Assembly (NCBI GenBank): GCA_034509425.1
Contig: JAVTVJ010000342.1
Coordinates: 186,001-250,000 of the forward strand
Direction: 5' to 3'
Length of the DNA stretch: 64,000 nucleotides
DNA from: Eopsaltria australis
Lineage: Eukaryota; Chordata; Aves; Passeriformes; Petroicidae
Part shown: positions 40,465 through 54,600 of the stretch, one piece after another
How the letters are laid out: each line of letters begins with the position of its first letter
Numbering within the stretch: the first letter of the stretch is position 1
Notes under the pieces: model-generated
What the model saw: the letters and a program-made list of their open reading frames with translations, nothing else
The model's database searches: none
Told to the model about the DNA's origin: nothing
Translations under genes and position numbers: made by a program

Positions 40465-42209
40465 CTGAGGCAAGGAAAGGGATTTTGTGATGGAACCCAA
40501 AGCCATCTCTGTCCTGCATGTCTCTGTCCTGCAGAACTTGGTGCTCTTGTGGGGCTGGGCATTGTTTTGTGAGTGAAACAAGGAGCTGAGGGAAGGATGT
40601 GCTTGCTCTGAAGGGGACTCCAGCCACTTCACTTGGGTATTCCTGTCACAGGAAGCAGGAATTTGGGAGAGTTTATCAACAGGAGTGAGGACTGCACCTG
40701 TCTTGTGAAAGGGAAGGGCTGGAGCAGCTGAGTGGGATGAGTAGGATGGTGCCTGCCAAGGCTTGAATCTGATGTATGGGCCAGCTGCCAGCTCCAGCTC
40801 CTGGGCACTGGGGCCTCTCCTGTGCTCCTCAACCCAGCAGAGCCTCTCCTGCCCCATCTTCCTCTCCAGGATGGAAAGGAGTTGAGCTCCAAGCCAAGCC
40901 TTTTCCCCTCACCCATCCTGGTGCAGCTGTTGCTGAAGACATTGGCCATGCTCCTCTTGTCCATTTACAAATACCTTCCTCCAGGCAGCCTGGAGGAGGC
41001 CCTGCCTTTGTTTGAGCTGGAGGTGGGGACCTGCATGGCCCTGAGCAAAGAGGTTTCAGACTCTCAGAGGCAACAATGATGGGGAGCAGGTCCCCCTTGC
41101 ACCCTGGAGGGGCTGGTGCCTGGCCAAGGCACCAGGATTTTGGGGCACCAGGGAGGATTGAAGCACTGTGTTCACCTCACACCTACAAGAAAGCAGTTGG
41201 TGTTGGATTCTGCAACTTTGGGAAAATCCCAGTTTGCCTGCCAGGTGCTGCCAGCCTAGGCACAATGTAGGGGTACAGCACTGATGGTCACAGAGTGACA
41301 GATGCTGCTTTTGCAGTCCCCAGGGAGAGTTTGTGGCACCTTGGGGGACTCAAAGCATCTCTTCTCACCACACTCTCAGTTGAGTGGCACGGTGGGGTGC
41401 AGGATCCCCAGTCAAGGCCAGCCACCACACCCCTTCCAGCAGCATCACAACCCACAGCAGAGCTGCTGGTGAGCAAAAGCAACACAGCCCACAAAGGTGA
41501 ACTAAAATCTTCTACAGGGCCATGCTGTCCTGCTCAATATTCCCAGCTGAAGAAGGGATTCATCCCACTCTTTAGAGTCAAATCCATGTCAGATCCCAAT
41601 GAATCAAGCCACCACCAAGAGCAAATTTTCAAGCACCCCTCCTGTGTTTTCCTTGCTGCCCTGTACTGATGACATGCCTGTTGGACAAACACAGCAGCAG
41701 ATGGCAAGTGCCTCCAGGAGTTTTTCAGCTGCTGGAGAGATGCAGTTCAATTGCCCAGATCAAACACAGGTGCAGAGGGACAGCAATGCCACACTGCCAT
41801 CTTCAGTGGAAGTGGGACATGATTCAGATTTTCTGATGGCAAACACTGGCTGCAACAAGGTGCTGCCAAACCCTTACCTTGCTCACCATTAATATATTAA
41901 TACCAGTTTGTCCCCAGTCCTCTCATGAGCCTGTAGCTGTGTTTAAAAACATGAGTACAAAAAGGCTGCTCCAGGAATTTAGCACTGACTCATACCTGGG
42001 TAGGGGTTTTCATCAGATCTTTTTCCACATTTTTACAGACCACTGTTGAGCCTTGATCTGGACGTGGTGTTTGTGAGGACATTCCTAACCTGAACGTGTG
42101 TCACAGAGTTAACAGTGGTCACCAAGTGGCTCACATGGCTCCAGGCTGCTGCAAACACCTTCTGGTAAAACCTCCTCCACAAAAAAAAAACAAAAAACCA
42201 CAGGCACAC
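40465..42209. other. Intergenic sequence between the ANO7 relic and the PPP1R7 3' end
   Basis: No further ANO7 exon, repeat or other gene was recognised. The poorly conserved extreme N-terminus of ANO7 could hide here. Confidence 0.45.
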
Positions 42210-42229
42210 TGAAGGCTCTTGTGTTAAGA

Positions 42230-42235
42230 TTTAAT
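42230..42235 (-). terminator. PPP1R7: PPP1R7 polyadenylation signal (ATTAAA)
   Basis: On the minus strand ATTAAA lies about 195 nt after the stop. A T-rich downstream element (plus-strand A-run at 42,180-42,198) follows within 40 nt. No AATAAA hexamer is nearer. Confidence 0.65.
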
Positions 42236-42250
42236 AATAATAATAATAAT
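42233..42250. repeat. (AAT)6 microsatellite
   Basis: Six perfect AAT units next to the PPP1R7 polyadenylation signal. Confidence 0.9.
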
Positions 42251-42428
42251 AACAACATTTCAAAAACAATGAGTGCATTGTACACGAGACCTGGTTTCAG
42301 TGCTTCTTATTGACTATTTGCCCTGTGTGTGTGAGTGTACTGAAGACCTGGGGAGTGGTGAGTGGATAAAAAACCCCGCTGGGACATTTCCTGGAGGAGG
42401 GAAGGGGAGAGAGAGGGCAGTGGGAGGC

Positions 42429-42605
42429 TCAGAATCGAACGAAAGTGGCATCGATCTGCCGCACAGTCGGGAGGGCCAGCATGATTTTGCGCCGGTACTG
42501 GGGGTCCTTCTGCAAGGGGTTTCTCTCCAGGTAAACAGTCTCCAAATTCTTGGCTCCTTTCAGCTCATCCAGGTCGCTCCAGCTCTCAACGAGGTTGTCA
42601 TTCAT
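42429..42605 (-). CDS. PPP1R7: PPP1R7 coding exon 10, last (residues 298-355 and stop)
   Basis: Starts MNDNLVESWSDLDELKGAKN, includes YLERNPLQKDPQYRRKI and ends QIDATFVRF then TGA. The open frame extends upstream past 43 kb, but that is intron: CTCTGCAG precedes ATGAATGAC. Confidence 0.95.
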   Translation of the reverse strand: MNDNLVESWSDLDELKGAKNLETVYLERNPLQKDPQYRRKIMLALPTVRQIDATFVRF

Positions 42606-45600
42606 CTGCAGAGCACACACAGGCACGTTCACACCCACAGGTAACCCCCCCAAAAAAAGGAAAGCGGCCGCGGTGCTGCTGCACAGGCTGCAGCTCATCA
42701 GCACCTCGGCTGCAACTTCCTTCTTGCCCTGGAACCTCTGAGATGAGCTTTCCTGCCTCACATCCCAGGTCTCAGCACTAAACCCAACGTCCCCACACTG
42801 TCCTGGCTGCTGGGGAGATGCTCCACCCTTCAGACAGCAGATCCAGCCCAGCCACTGTGCTAGGAAAGATCCTGCAAGGCACCAGGCCAGTCTCCACCAG
42901 CTCCCCCTCCACTGTGCATTTATGGGCTGGAAATCTTCACACCATAATTTATTTCCACTGTGACATCCATCCTTACTTTTATGACTTCTCAGGAAACATT
43001 TTAAAAAGTCCCCAACTGACAAGAAAAGCAACATTTTCCTCTCTCCTCTACATGAATTTCCCTGCAAAAGCTGCTTCTGCACTCCAGAGGAAATGCCAAG
43101 CTCTCTGACTTGGGTTCTTCCCCTGCCTTGTTGGCTCAGCAATTCCACACAAAGGAATGAGTGCTCAGCTGTCCAACAAGGAAGCAAAGCTGCAAAGTGG
43201 CCACATGCTGTCCAACCCAGAGACACCAGCACCCTCTGCTTTAGGATACAGAGCCACTGCAGCAATGCCACCTTCAAATAAAATATAAAAAACCTCACTG
43301 GATTGTCTCATTGTGCTACAGCTCATCACAATGTTACTGCAGCCAAGCCACTCAACCTCCAGGTGTCCCAGCCCCTCCACTGGGGATGTGCTACTGGGAA
43401 ACTGCCTGAAGACTATCACAGTGTCTAGGACTTTGAGTTGTTTACTTAAGGTGTTAAAGGACATTTTTATGTGGCTTCAACTGTGCAGTCAGTGAAAAAA
43501 ACCATAAATCGGGAAACACAACACTGGTTTGCATTGAAAATTCTGCCCTGCTCCTTTTCAAACTAATAATATTTTTTAAACGTGGTGTTGAAGTGGAACA
43601 AAGCCAGAAGGGCATTTTCCGTGCTCAGCTAACAGATCTTGGCCAGTGCTCTGCTCTGACAAAGGACCCTAAAACACTGGTGTTTTTGCAAAGGAATCCA
43701 GAGAAGCTCAGATCTGGCCTGTCCTTGCAGTACAAGTGCAGACACCTCCTGTAAGCAGAGCAGCAGCAAAGAGGGAGACAGGAGGAAATTGCACAGGATC
43801 AGGACAGGCCCCACAGCAGCCACACTGCACTGCCTCAGCTCTGCTGCCCAAAAGATGTCACATTAAATGGGCTTCTCAGTCCTGCTCCTGAAAGAGTTCC
43901 TTACAGGCAGGCATGGACAGGTAACACTGCTGGCTGTCTCCTCAGCCACACTGTAAGATAAGGAAAATGATCTAAGGAGACTCTAGCTGGGTTTCATTTG
44001 AAGCTGCTTTCCACTCCTTTTCTCTCAGCATCTGCCCAAGAGTTTAAATAACTCCAAATGACAGACATTATACAGCACAACTCTTATTCTCAGCCTTGAA
44101 TGCAGAAACTTTACAACAAGAGCCAAAGCATGTGCCAGCTCATGAACATCAGCTGCTTCTCCTCCATTTTTTCACATGAGCAGATCTGTACACAGCTCCC
44201 AAACCTGGCATGGTGCTGATGCTTCAGGACAGGGTATCTCTGTGAATTTCCTGACCTGACTCAGGAAAGCCAAAGAGCTCAGCAATTCAGGGTGCCAGAA
44301 AGAAACACAAGCAATCCTAAGCTGTTATTGACCTCATAGGAATGGAACCAGAAGATGGTTTCGTTTTCTTCATATTTATAACCCCATACACACACCAACC
44401 CTGCTCTGAACAAGCTCTGTGCTTCCCCTGCTGCTCTGTCATGCTCACTTACAGAAAGATGAGCTGCAGAAATAGGACATGTGGGGCTGTTTCATAACCA
44501 CCCTGAGCATGAAGGCATCTCCTAGGCACAGACAGGCTTCTTACCACTCAGCAAATAAATTTTTAAGCTCTTCCCTTTCCCTAGGGAAAACCACCATACA
44601 CTCTATCCATGCAGACTGTCAAGATCTTAAAGCTGATCACCAGAACTAGAGTTCACTGCAAGGCACACATGGTCCACATGCTGCCCATCAGAAGGGTTTC
44701 CCTCACTGTTGTACAGATATTTTGGGGAACAGCTCTGGCCTGTGCTTACCCAGAACTCCTGCAGCTCTGTTAGGTGACTGATATTCTCAATCTTCTTAAT
44801 TCTGTTGCATGCAATGTCCAGCATTGTGAGTTTGTTCTAGACAAAGCAAACACAAAAATATTAGATCAGATTTCCTTTCATCTTCTCTGTGTCACTTTTT
44901 TCAGGCCCAGAGTTGGAACCTGTCAGGAGCAGACACATTAATGCCAGCTGCTCACATTCAGCTCAACTCTTGCTGCCTACGTAGAACAAGGAAGATTGTT
45001 TTCAATTCTGCTGGGCTACTGATCCCCTCAGAGGCCATGTGACAAAAATGAAGGCAGTTACTGGCTGGATGGCAACTGCCAGCCATGGGCTCCTAAAAAA
45101 TGAGCTTTCCTCCAAGTACATTAAGAGGAGGATTAAAAATTGTGTCCTCTTGAGCAGCAGAGATGAACAAACTCTTAGCAGCAGGAAACTCAATGATTTT
45201 AGGAAAACTTTTGCTGGGTGAGAATGAAAATGATACAGGCTTCCATGAAATCCATCCCATCCAGACAGAGACCTGTACACTGACAGGAAGGCAAGCTCTG
45301 TGCCATGGCTGCTCTCTCTTACTCCCAGCTCCAGTTTTGTCCTATTGAAAAGCACTCTCAGTTAGCCACAAGCTGCTGTCTGAAAGGCTGCAGCAGCCAA
45401 CCAGCTGTGCCAGGAGCCTTCCCATGTCTGAGGATCAGCCAGGCCACTGCTTCAACCACACCCTGGGCTTCCCTTCCCCATGTCATGAAAATAATTCTGC
45501 TCCAGAATACCTGGAGGGGCTTTACCCACCCGAGGTATTTTAACACGTAACAAACGCTTGGATATTTGTGATCTCTCAAGAGACTCAGGAACCCACATGT

Positions 45601-48600
45601 AACTGGGGCAGCTGAGGAACAAAAACTTCCAGAAAAGCCACTAACACAAGCAGCTCAGGGCAACAATTGTGCTGCACAGTCAGCAGCAGCCTGCTCACAT
45701 TGTTCTCCAGTCCCTCGATGACTTCGATGCCGTTGTGGCTGAGGTACAACTCCCGCAGATTCACCAGGCTCTGCAGCCCCTCAATCTTGGTCAGGCGGTT
45801 GTTCTGGAAGGGCAGAAGGCTGTTTAGTGCCACTCCAAACAAATCAAACCCATGTGACTCACCAGGGGGAAAACCATTCCTCTGAAGTGTGGCTGGGAAG
45901 GGGAAATAGTCTGCCTGGGCCCACACTGATCCTGTGAACTCAGCTGTTGGATCTCTGCACTGCTGAGGCATGAGGGATTTCCATGGGAGTCCCAGGCTCC
46001 AGCAAGAATCAGACTCTGACCTTCCCATTGATGCCTGAAGGATTTTTGCTGCTTTTCTTCGGAATATTTCTTACACTGTTCCCTATATTCACAAGTATCA
46101 GCATGCACACTTGTGATGCTTTAGGTGATAGTTTAGCCTGGTTTCATGGTGTTTATAGGGCCGGGAGACCAAACACCCCTGAAACTGCAGAGTTAGAGAC
46201 CAAACACTCTGTTTTTGTGGGCCCTCAAGGTCTCCTAGTTGGACAGATTTTGTAAACTAGAAGTGAGCCCACCCAGGCCCCTTCTTGGGCCCTCCTGGTA
46301 GATCTGCTAATGAGTAGAGTCTTTAATTGTACACTCGACTGGGGGGACGGGGCTTTGGCGCTGCGTTCTACCTGGACGGCAGAAGCCATGGAATGGGATC
46401 CTATTAAAATACCGAGGGAAACGACCCCAACCCTCTGACCCTGTCTGAGCCTTTATTTCCTAAGACCAGAAAAAGGCATCACCATCAAAAGCTGCAGCCT
46501 GAAAGTTTTCTACTTGGTGTCTTAAACAACAGGCCTGTGCACGAGCAGCATTCATTCTGTGGGTCTTTATAAATGGGAAGGTCAGAGAGGGAGTTACAGC
46601 CCCTTAACTGCACTGCACTCTGCTGCAGCTCATTCTTGATGTCCTGCAGAATAATGGCACACACAGGAACCACAGCAGGTACTCAGTGTGTCTTGCCAAC
46701 AGCTTCAAGAGATACCAGAATGCACAAGCACTGTCATCTGGGTAAGGAGACTGGGTGAAAGAATTAGCTGAGTATCTTTTATTCCACCTTTAAAAAAGGA
46801 AGAAGCTTTTTCAAAAGCTCATTAAGGATAGACTGCAATTAGCACAGGTCTGTTCACATTTTTTGCCTCTTCAGTAAGAAGGCAGTGACACTGAGCCACT
46901 GTCATTGTAAGGACTCCCTGGTGAAACACTTTTTTACTGTAATACATTAGGAAACAGTGTTTCAGGAAGGAAATAGGGGATAACATTCATTTCCTGTCCT
47001 TTCTTCCACAAAAATCAAGTATTTGTTTTATAATTTTATCAGTATCTGTCAATCTCAAGTAGCATGAAGGGATGAAAAAAGACAACACAAAGAATATCAC
47101 ACTCCCTTCCAGTACCAGTTTGACTCTAACACTGCAGACCTGCTAACAGGGACTTACAAGGAGGCTGGAGAGGGATTTTCCACAAGGATATGTAGTGATA
47201 GCACAAGGGGGAATAGCCTTAAGCTGAAGGAAGGCAGGTTTAAATTAGATGTTAGGAAGAAATTCTGCTCTGTGAGGGTGGTGAGGCCCTGGCACAGGTG
47301 GTCCAAAGAAGCTGTGGCTGCCCCTGGATCCCTGGAAGTGTCCAAGGCCAGGTTGGGCAGGACTTGGAGCAACCTGGGATGGTGGAAGGTGGAATGAGGT
47401 GGGCTTTAAGGTCCCTTCAACCCAAACCATTCTGTGATTCAGAAGAGCTGATCCTCAATCACAGGGTGGTTCATGTGACCCAGGCTTTTCAGAACACGAG
47501 CAGTACCTGTATACTGAGCACAGTCAGGTTTGTCAGTGCATCCAGGTTCTGCAGCTTGGTGATTTTATTCTTTCCAAGGAACAGGCTGTCAAGGTTAGCC
47601 AAGGTGTCAATATTTTCAATTACCTGTGAAATGACCAGAGGAAGACAGTGTTACTGCAGTGATGCAAAACTCCACCTGGTAGATTTTGTAGCCACATTAG
47701 AAACAGGTGGTGTATCCTGGGTAGAAGATACTCATTTGTGAAGAAAAAAAAAATAAATCTGCCACTAGTGAATGGAAAGAGAATCTGGGAAGAAAAAACA
47801 CAGTTTGTAAATTTAGTCCTGCACATCAGTGACTGCACAACACAGAGGCAAATTGTTCAGCTTCTGTGCCACAAGCAAAGCTAACTGTCCCCCAGGTGTG
47901 TGGGTTAATAGGTTTAACTACTGGCTGTACAGTCATGCTCCTGGCAGAACACACCCACACCACTCTGAGGGATGTACACTTCTTAAATACAGACACTGCA
48001 CCAGTTTAACTCTAGTTCAGGAAGAGAAAATAAGGATCTCTGTGAGGCATCAAGGATATTACAAAGGAAGGGAGAAAGAACAGAAGAGTGAAAAAAAGGG
48101 GAAAGGGTAGGATTACAAAAGGCTCCTGCAAACAAAAGGAAACACTTCTGTTTTGTAGGGAAAAGCCTCTGAATTAAAAAACCAAGATGCTTTCAAAAGC
48201 CACAAGGATTTTACAATGAGACTTCAGCTCACAGCAAAACAATAACACGGGCACAGGCACACCCAGAGCTGTGTGTCTGTGCTCAGGTGGGTGTGACATC
48301 TCAGCTTTTCCACCTGCTGCTTGCCTGCCAAAATTTTCAAAGTAGTAGTGCTGGTGAGTCAGGCCACTGAGTTCCAGCACCACTTGGATTACTGTGTGTA
48401 ATTACTGTGCATGTAATACCATAAGGAAGAAGAAGATGGACACTCAGGAAAGGTAAGAAGCTTTCCAACCTCTATCCCACAACTGCCAGAAGACTGAACA
48501 TGCTCAAATTTGCATTCACTCCCCCTTCTAGACTATGGACTTAGCCCTGTTTTGACCTTGCAAGAAAAATTATAGATTTGTTGCTCATTGGCAGCTTCTC

Positions 48601-51600
48601 CAGCCCTGAGGAGGAAATACTGATGACTCAGTAGAGGGAGAGGAATGGAACAGATGGACACGAGGGGACAAAATCCTAAGGAACAAGAAGTGCTTACATT
48701 ACAGCTGCCCCAGTCCAATTTAAGAAAAAAGCATTAAATATGTCAGCTCAAGCATAAAGTTCAGCTCCCCAAAAGAAAAAGAGCCAAAAGTGCTAAGTCA
48801 TGAGGGATCCCAAGATAAGGGCACTCTGTGAGAGGTCTGAGTGAGCAGCAGAGTAGGCAAGAACAGCTCTGCTGCAGCAGCTTTAATGCACAGGAAAGAA
48901 GCAAATCAGGTACCTCAGAGGCAAGAACAGCTTGAAGAGTCCACAGACTTGCACCCTAAAGAGTTAAGGATATGCCCACCTGCAGAGCACACAGCAGAGC
49001 CACCCTACATCAAAAGAAAACAAGCACAGGAGCTCTAGGTGCCCCCAGATACCATGGGATGTCTTTGTGCCAAGCCAAGGCACAGGTTACTCACTCCAAT
49101 AAAGCAATTAGAAGCACAGAGCACTGCTGTTTGAAGAAGTCAGAATGGAATTAACAGACAAACAGAAAAAAAAATCACTAAAATTGAATTAATTTGAGAA
49201 GCTTGTGTTAGTCAAAAAGTGATAATTTCAGGGTTTTTTTTGTTTGTTCTGTCAATATGCTCAGGCTCAACACTGAGAAATGAAACATAGAATAAATCTA
49301 ACCTCATTGTTAAAAAGAAATTCCTTGGTTTGACAACTTAATTGACAATGTGCTGCCCAAGTATCAATTCAGAAATCTAGCTGGATTTCTTTTTCTTCCA
49401 GGAGATAATGGTGCTTAGGGTACAGAATACAGTGCAGTTTTGCTGAACCCAGCTTTTGTAATGTAAGGATCAAGTGTGCTGAGCCTGTTCTGCTTCTCTC
49501 CATAACTCCTGTTCCCCCATCCTATGCAAACTCCAAGGTTCCTAATCCCTCATCTGACCTGGCTGATGTTCTCACATTCAAGATTTATTCCCCTAAATAA
49601 TTTCATTTCCAAAGCAGAAATTCCTGGAAAACAATTCAGCCCAGTTTAGCTCTAGGAGCAAACCAAGATTTTTTTCTCTTCCAAAAAGCAGCACAGATTT
49701 CTGCCTTAGAAGGCTGTTTTAAATAGCTGAAGTTTCCTTCTTTTTTACAGAGACAAGTGTTCTTCCACAAGTATTCCTGAAATAAAAAGGACAGAGAGAT
49801 CTTTTCCTAATCTCTTCTTTCAGCATAACAAGTAATTTTTTAGAGACTCTAAATGGGCAGCACCAACTTACACCACATTGATTGAAACACACGCATCTTT
49901 TATGAGTATTTTCTAAAGAGCAAGTAATTAATTAAACTTTAAAAAATGCTTATTTTACATGTTGCAAGTCTTTTGTGTCATGTCTGACCAGTCTTCTTAT
50001 GAACTGAGCAAATATGGAGGATCATATGTTAGGGACAGGAGAGACTACTCATAACTGCTCTCCTGTAAATGGCACAGGTTTTAAATTGAAAAAGTCACAA
50101 ACTGAACAATAAAACCCAAAAGCAATCAGCAGTACAGTACCAAGTTTTAGGTTTTAAAGGCATTTCAGAGCAAAGCCTCAAGGAAATCTTTTTCCTAAAC
50201 AAGACTGATTGCCATAGCAGGCTGTCAACTGCACCTGCAAATCAAACTCATTTGGCATTCAATAGGTTTCATGGACTCAGCACCAGTCTGTAGAAAGGTA
50301 AGAGAAAACAACTGCTAGTTTTGCTAGGCTTGGCTCTCTAGCAGGAAAAACCACCACCTGCAAAAGGAAACACACAGGGGATACACGAGCTCATTAAAGA
50401 CAAGAATTCATGAATAGTGATTTAGCAGCCAGGCACTAATGCACAAAGAAAGGCTCCAACACGCACAGCAATAATCAGTGAGGGACTGGAACAACAAAAA
50501 ACAACAAAACTGCAAATCAAAGCCAATGCAGAGCACGTTCAGAAAATGCCAATCTCACACCAAAGAGCTGAAAACTCTCCAGCCAACATCTCACAGAGCA
50601 AACCTACCCGAATTCGATTGGACCCCAACTCCAACATCTGTAGCATCTGCAAGTTGCTCAAATTCTCGATTTTGCTGATTTTGTTGTTGACAAGGAAGAG
50701 TTTTTTAAGTTGGGTAAGTCGATCTAGTCCTTCAATGTGTCGCAGAACATTAAAGGAGATGTCCAGGACCCTGAGGTAAAACAAACCAAAGGTCTCATCA
50801 GCCCATCAGGCATGGATGATTCTGAAAGAGGCACTTGAAAACGGGTGGGGAATCTCACTGTCTGCAGAGATCAAGCCTTTGCTAGGCCTTGAAGCTAAAG
50901 TCATGAGTGTCATGTCTTTTTATCAAAAAATACAACAAATATAACTTTCAAAATACTTCTGTAGTGTATTAGCAAAAAAAAAAAAAAATCATCTGGCACA
51001 TGCAGAAGACAGCCATTATTTGTTCAGCCATGGAGCTGCCTCTGTGGGAGGCAATGCCCAATCTGCATTTCCCCTGGGAAAGGCACCTGCCTACAAGATG
51101 TGCCTCTGACAGGACCATGGCAAGGCCTCCCCTGGGCAGGAAGCAGTTGTGATTGTGAGAAGTAGATCAGCCCTCACCCCAGTGGGAAGAGTTTGTGATG
51201 TATCTCCAGAATGATCCCAGGCAAGTGCCAGAAATTCAGGAACTTGGAAGGGCACTTACTCCTTCCCTAGCACTCTTAAAAAAGTAATGATAAAAAAAAA
51301 AATCCTAACCTTACCTGCAATCTCTTGTCATTTTTTTCAGGAATAAAAATCTGTTATACAGAGCTCTTGTTGCAGAGCAAAGGGGGCCTGAGAGCTCCCA
51401 CACTGTGTGGAAGCTGCAACCACCTGCCATTCCCACTGCCTTACACAGCACAGCTTTCATTTCCAGCTGCCTGTCCCTGGGGAGCTCCAGGATAATGAAA
51501 CCAGTTTACTGCACAGGTTAAATACCACTTGGGAATAGACCTTATCCTTCACAGAGCACCAAAACAAATTCTGAGAGAAGCCTGGGTGATAAATACTGGA

Positions 51601-54600
51601 ATAAGTACAGGATGAGTAACACAGTGAGCAGCAAACCACCCCCAACCTCATCCTGGTGATTGCCCTGGACTCACTCAAGTTCCACCAGAGACTCCAAGTT
51701 CTCAATCTTCCGAATTTGATTGTCATAGAGATCCAGCTCCCGCAAGGTCTGCAACTGCTCCAGGTTTTCAATGTGCTTAATCAAATTCTGACGGAGACAC
51801 AGAGTCTAATAGTTGAGGAAAAGTTTCAAAAGAAACAGGAAAATGGATATGAAGGATTGCATGTAGTGACTTGTGCTTTACAGACAATAAGGTGTGTGTG
51901 TTTAAGGGTTTCCCCATTAAGTTTTGCTGGTTGGTGGTGGTTTGTTGGGGTTTTTTTGTTTGGGGTATTTTTTTTAGTACAATCTTTTCTTGGTATACTC
52001 CAATTCAACAGAAGGAAATCTTTCAATCACAATGGTCAGACACTGTAAGAGTAGCCCAGAGAGGCTACATAAACTCCATCCTTGGAAATACTCAGAAGTT
52101 TAACTGGAGAAGGCCTTAAGCAACATGTTCTAACTGGGCCTGCTTTGAGGGCTTTACTGGAGACCTCCAGAGATCCTTTCCCATCCACATTATTCTATGT
52201 TCAGTCTGCTGTGCTAGTCCAGGATATCTCTCAGGGTGTGCCCTGATGCATTGTCTCTCATCCACTCCCAAAACTAGCAAAATCCCAGGATTTTCACCAC
52301 TACTTGACAAACAGGCAAACACTACCTTCTTCAGCTGAAAAAGAAGTGAACTCACTAAATTTCAGCCAAAAAGAGACTCTGTTTCTGCCCTCTAATCGGT
52401 TAGATTTACAAAATCCCCAATTCCAAAAGGCATTCCCTATTCTCCAGGACTGTTACCTTCACTTTCTTGAGCACCTCAAAGCCTTCAATCTTCCCAATTC
52501 GGAAATGATTCAAGTCAACATCCTTAAAGAGAAATGGAGGGATTTAGCAGCTGTTTCAAAACAAATCCGGTCTTTAAAGATAAACCTGGTACTTTGTTCT
52601 AAGAAAATTACAGCCTTAGAAAATGTGTAGCTCATTAAAACCTCCCTTCAAAGAGCATTTGTAAAATGGGTTTGTCACGTGATTTTACCACCACAGGTGA
52701 GGCACGTGGCCTAAACCTGTCAACTGCAAATGCAATATCTGCAAAATGCAACAGCCCTTTCCTGAGTCTGAGCACTGCCAAAAATTAGAAGCCTTCAGAA
52801 ATTTATTGGGATGGAAAAATTCTTGCATAAGTGAAGCTTTGCATAAAGTTCTCTTACCCACTTTGCTAGGGCTTAACCAGAACATAAGTTGTCATTTGCA
52901 GCTCCAGGTCTCAGATGAGCAGGAACCACTGACAGCTTGAATAACCAGTGGTTCTGTGAATGTTCATCCTGCACTGGCAACCAGCTGAGGCACTTCACAT
53001 CTGTGCTGTTCAGCCTCAGATGCTCCAGTTTTTGCAAGCCAAAGAGAAACAGAGCACTTCCCCACCTGAGCTCAAAACCTGTGCTGCTCACAAGGTTGCT
53101 GATGCCAAGGCACTGGGCTGGCTAAGTCACTGTGCCTGCTCCAAATCTCAGGGCTCACTGAACAAATTCCCTGAAGCTCTAGCCCAGCAATATCTCCTGC
53201 AGCACAGACACACCTTCAATGCTTAATTTAAAACCCTAAAGTACTAACACAACGTTTCAGCTAGTGTTCAAGAATAAAACGCCTACACTTCTAGTCTGAA
53301 GGCTCTACACCAGTTCTGGGGAGGATCACAGTAGCCAGCATCTTCAGAAGAATTACATCTTTTAATCAGGTTTCAATACTTGACTTTGCCTACCTTTGCT
53401 TCCTGCTGTATAAAGCCCATAAGGACAAAAATCTGCCTTTACCTCAGCCTCTGGGTCCAGGCTAATTGTCTCCATGTCCACTGGTGTCTCCGCTTCTCCT
53501 GCACGAGAAGCAAACACGTCATGAACTTCTGTACCAGACAGCCAAAGGCAGGATAACAGCCAACACCCAGAGAGAACAAGAGAGCAAATGCTCCTCAGGA
53601 GAAGGAACACGTTTGAGATGTGCAGTTCAGACATTCTGCTTCATTAAAACCACACTTCCCCTACTTGGTTTTCACTGTGACAGCTCATTATGGAGAGAAA
53701 CTTTCTTAACAGCAAAATTTCATGCTCAGGTGCAAAAGAGATCAGCACCCTGCCCAGCCTGCCTGTGTGGCTGCTGAAAACTGCAGGCCCAAGAGTGGGT
53801 AGGATGCCTTTCCTTCACACTGAAGATACCCCATCCAGGGTGTCTGTGCTCCTCTGGCAACAGAATAAAACCTTGCCAGGAAGGAATTGTAACTGTCCCG
53901 TGAGATGACCAGGAATGACCAAACATCTCAACAACCCCACCCTTCAGCATTTCATTTATTAGCACTGCCACTTTATATCACTGCTGTGAACACTTCTCAT
54001 GGATCTCCCCTCCCTTGTTTGGCTGAACTCTCTACTATGCCAGACAACACTGTTTATCCCACTGCATGAATTTCCTTGGGAAATGCTTTTACAGCTCTGG
54101 AAGACACTCCAGCATTTGCTGTGCTTCTACCACAGCACACGAGGGAGGGAAATTTACTGAATTCATGCTGAATAATTCATGCCCATTCCCATTTGTTGGA
54201 GATGGTGTGCTGGTTGCATCAATTTCTGAAGAAAAACAAAGTCTAACTCAGCTTTGCAAAATTGAAATACAACACACAAGCTTTTTTTATTTCATGTGCA
54301 GAGCTTCCCTGGGTGCTACCAAAAACCCAAGCAGGTTTAATTACAGCCACATCCCAAAGGCTTTGCACCAACTCCTGCATGGATGCAAGCTCATTCCCTT
54401 AACCCAGTAGCAGTGACTATTTTCACAGCCCAGCATGGTTACAACATCCCTGTAAATGCCAAGTGTTCCTATTTAATGAGTCTCTCCTGCTGCTTGGCCT
54501 TGTAAGAAGCAGTGCAGGCACAAACAGTATCAGCATCACCATTTTTTAATGCCACCACCCAACTCCAAGGGTTTGGTGGTCCACAGATCATCACTGACCT

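Larger units (their letters stand above)
42210..42428 (-). other. PPP1R7: PPP1R7 3' UTR
   Basis: Short 3' UTR of about 220 nt between the TGA (42,429-42,431) and the predicted cleavage site. Confidence 0.65.
45804..47506 (-). other. PPP1R7 intron 7
   Basis: 1.7 kb containing the unidentified element at 46.1-46.4 kb and most of the CR1 at 47.1-47.4 kb. No exon was seen. Confidence 0.6.

Noticed and set aside
42429..43298. A continuous 289-codon minus-strand ORF at the end of PPP1R7
   Set aside because: Only its last 58 codons are PPP1R7 exon 10. The rest is intron read-through, shown by the CTCTGCAG acceptor and lack of SDS22 similarity.
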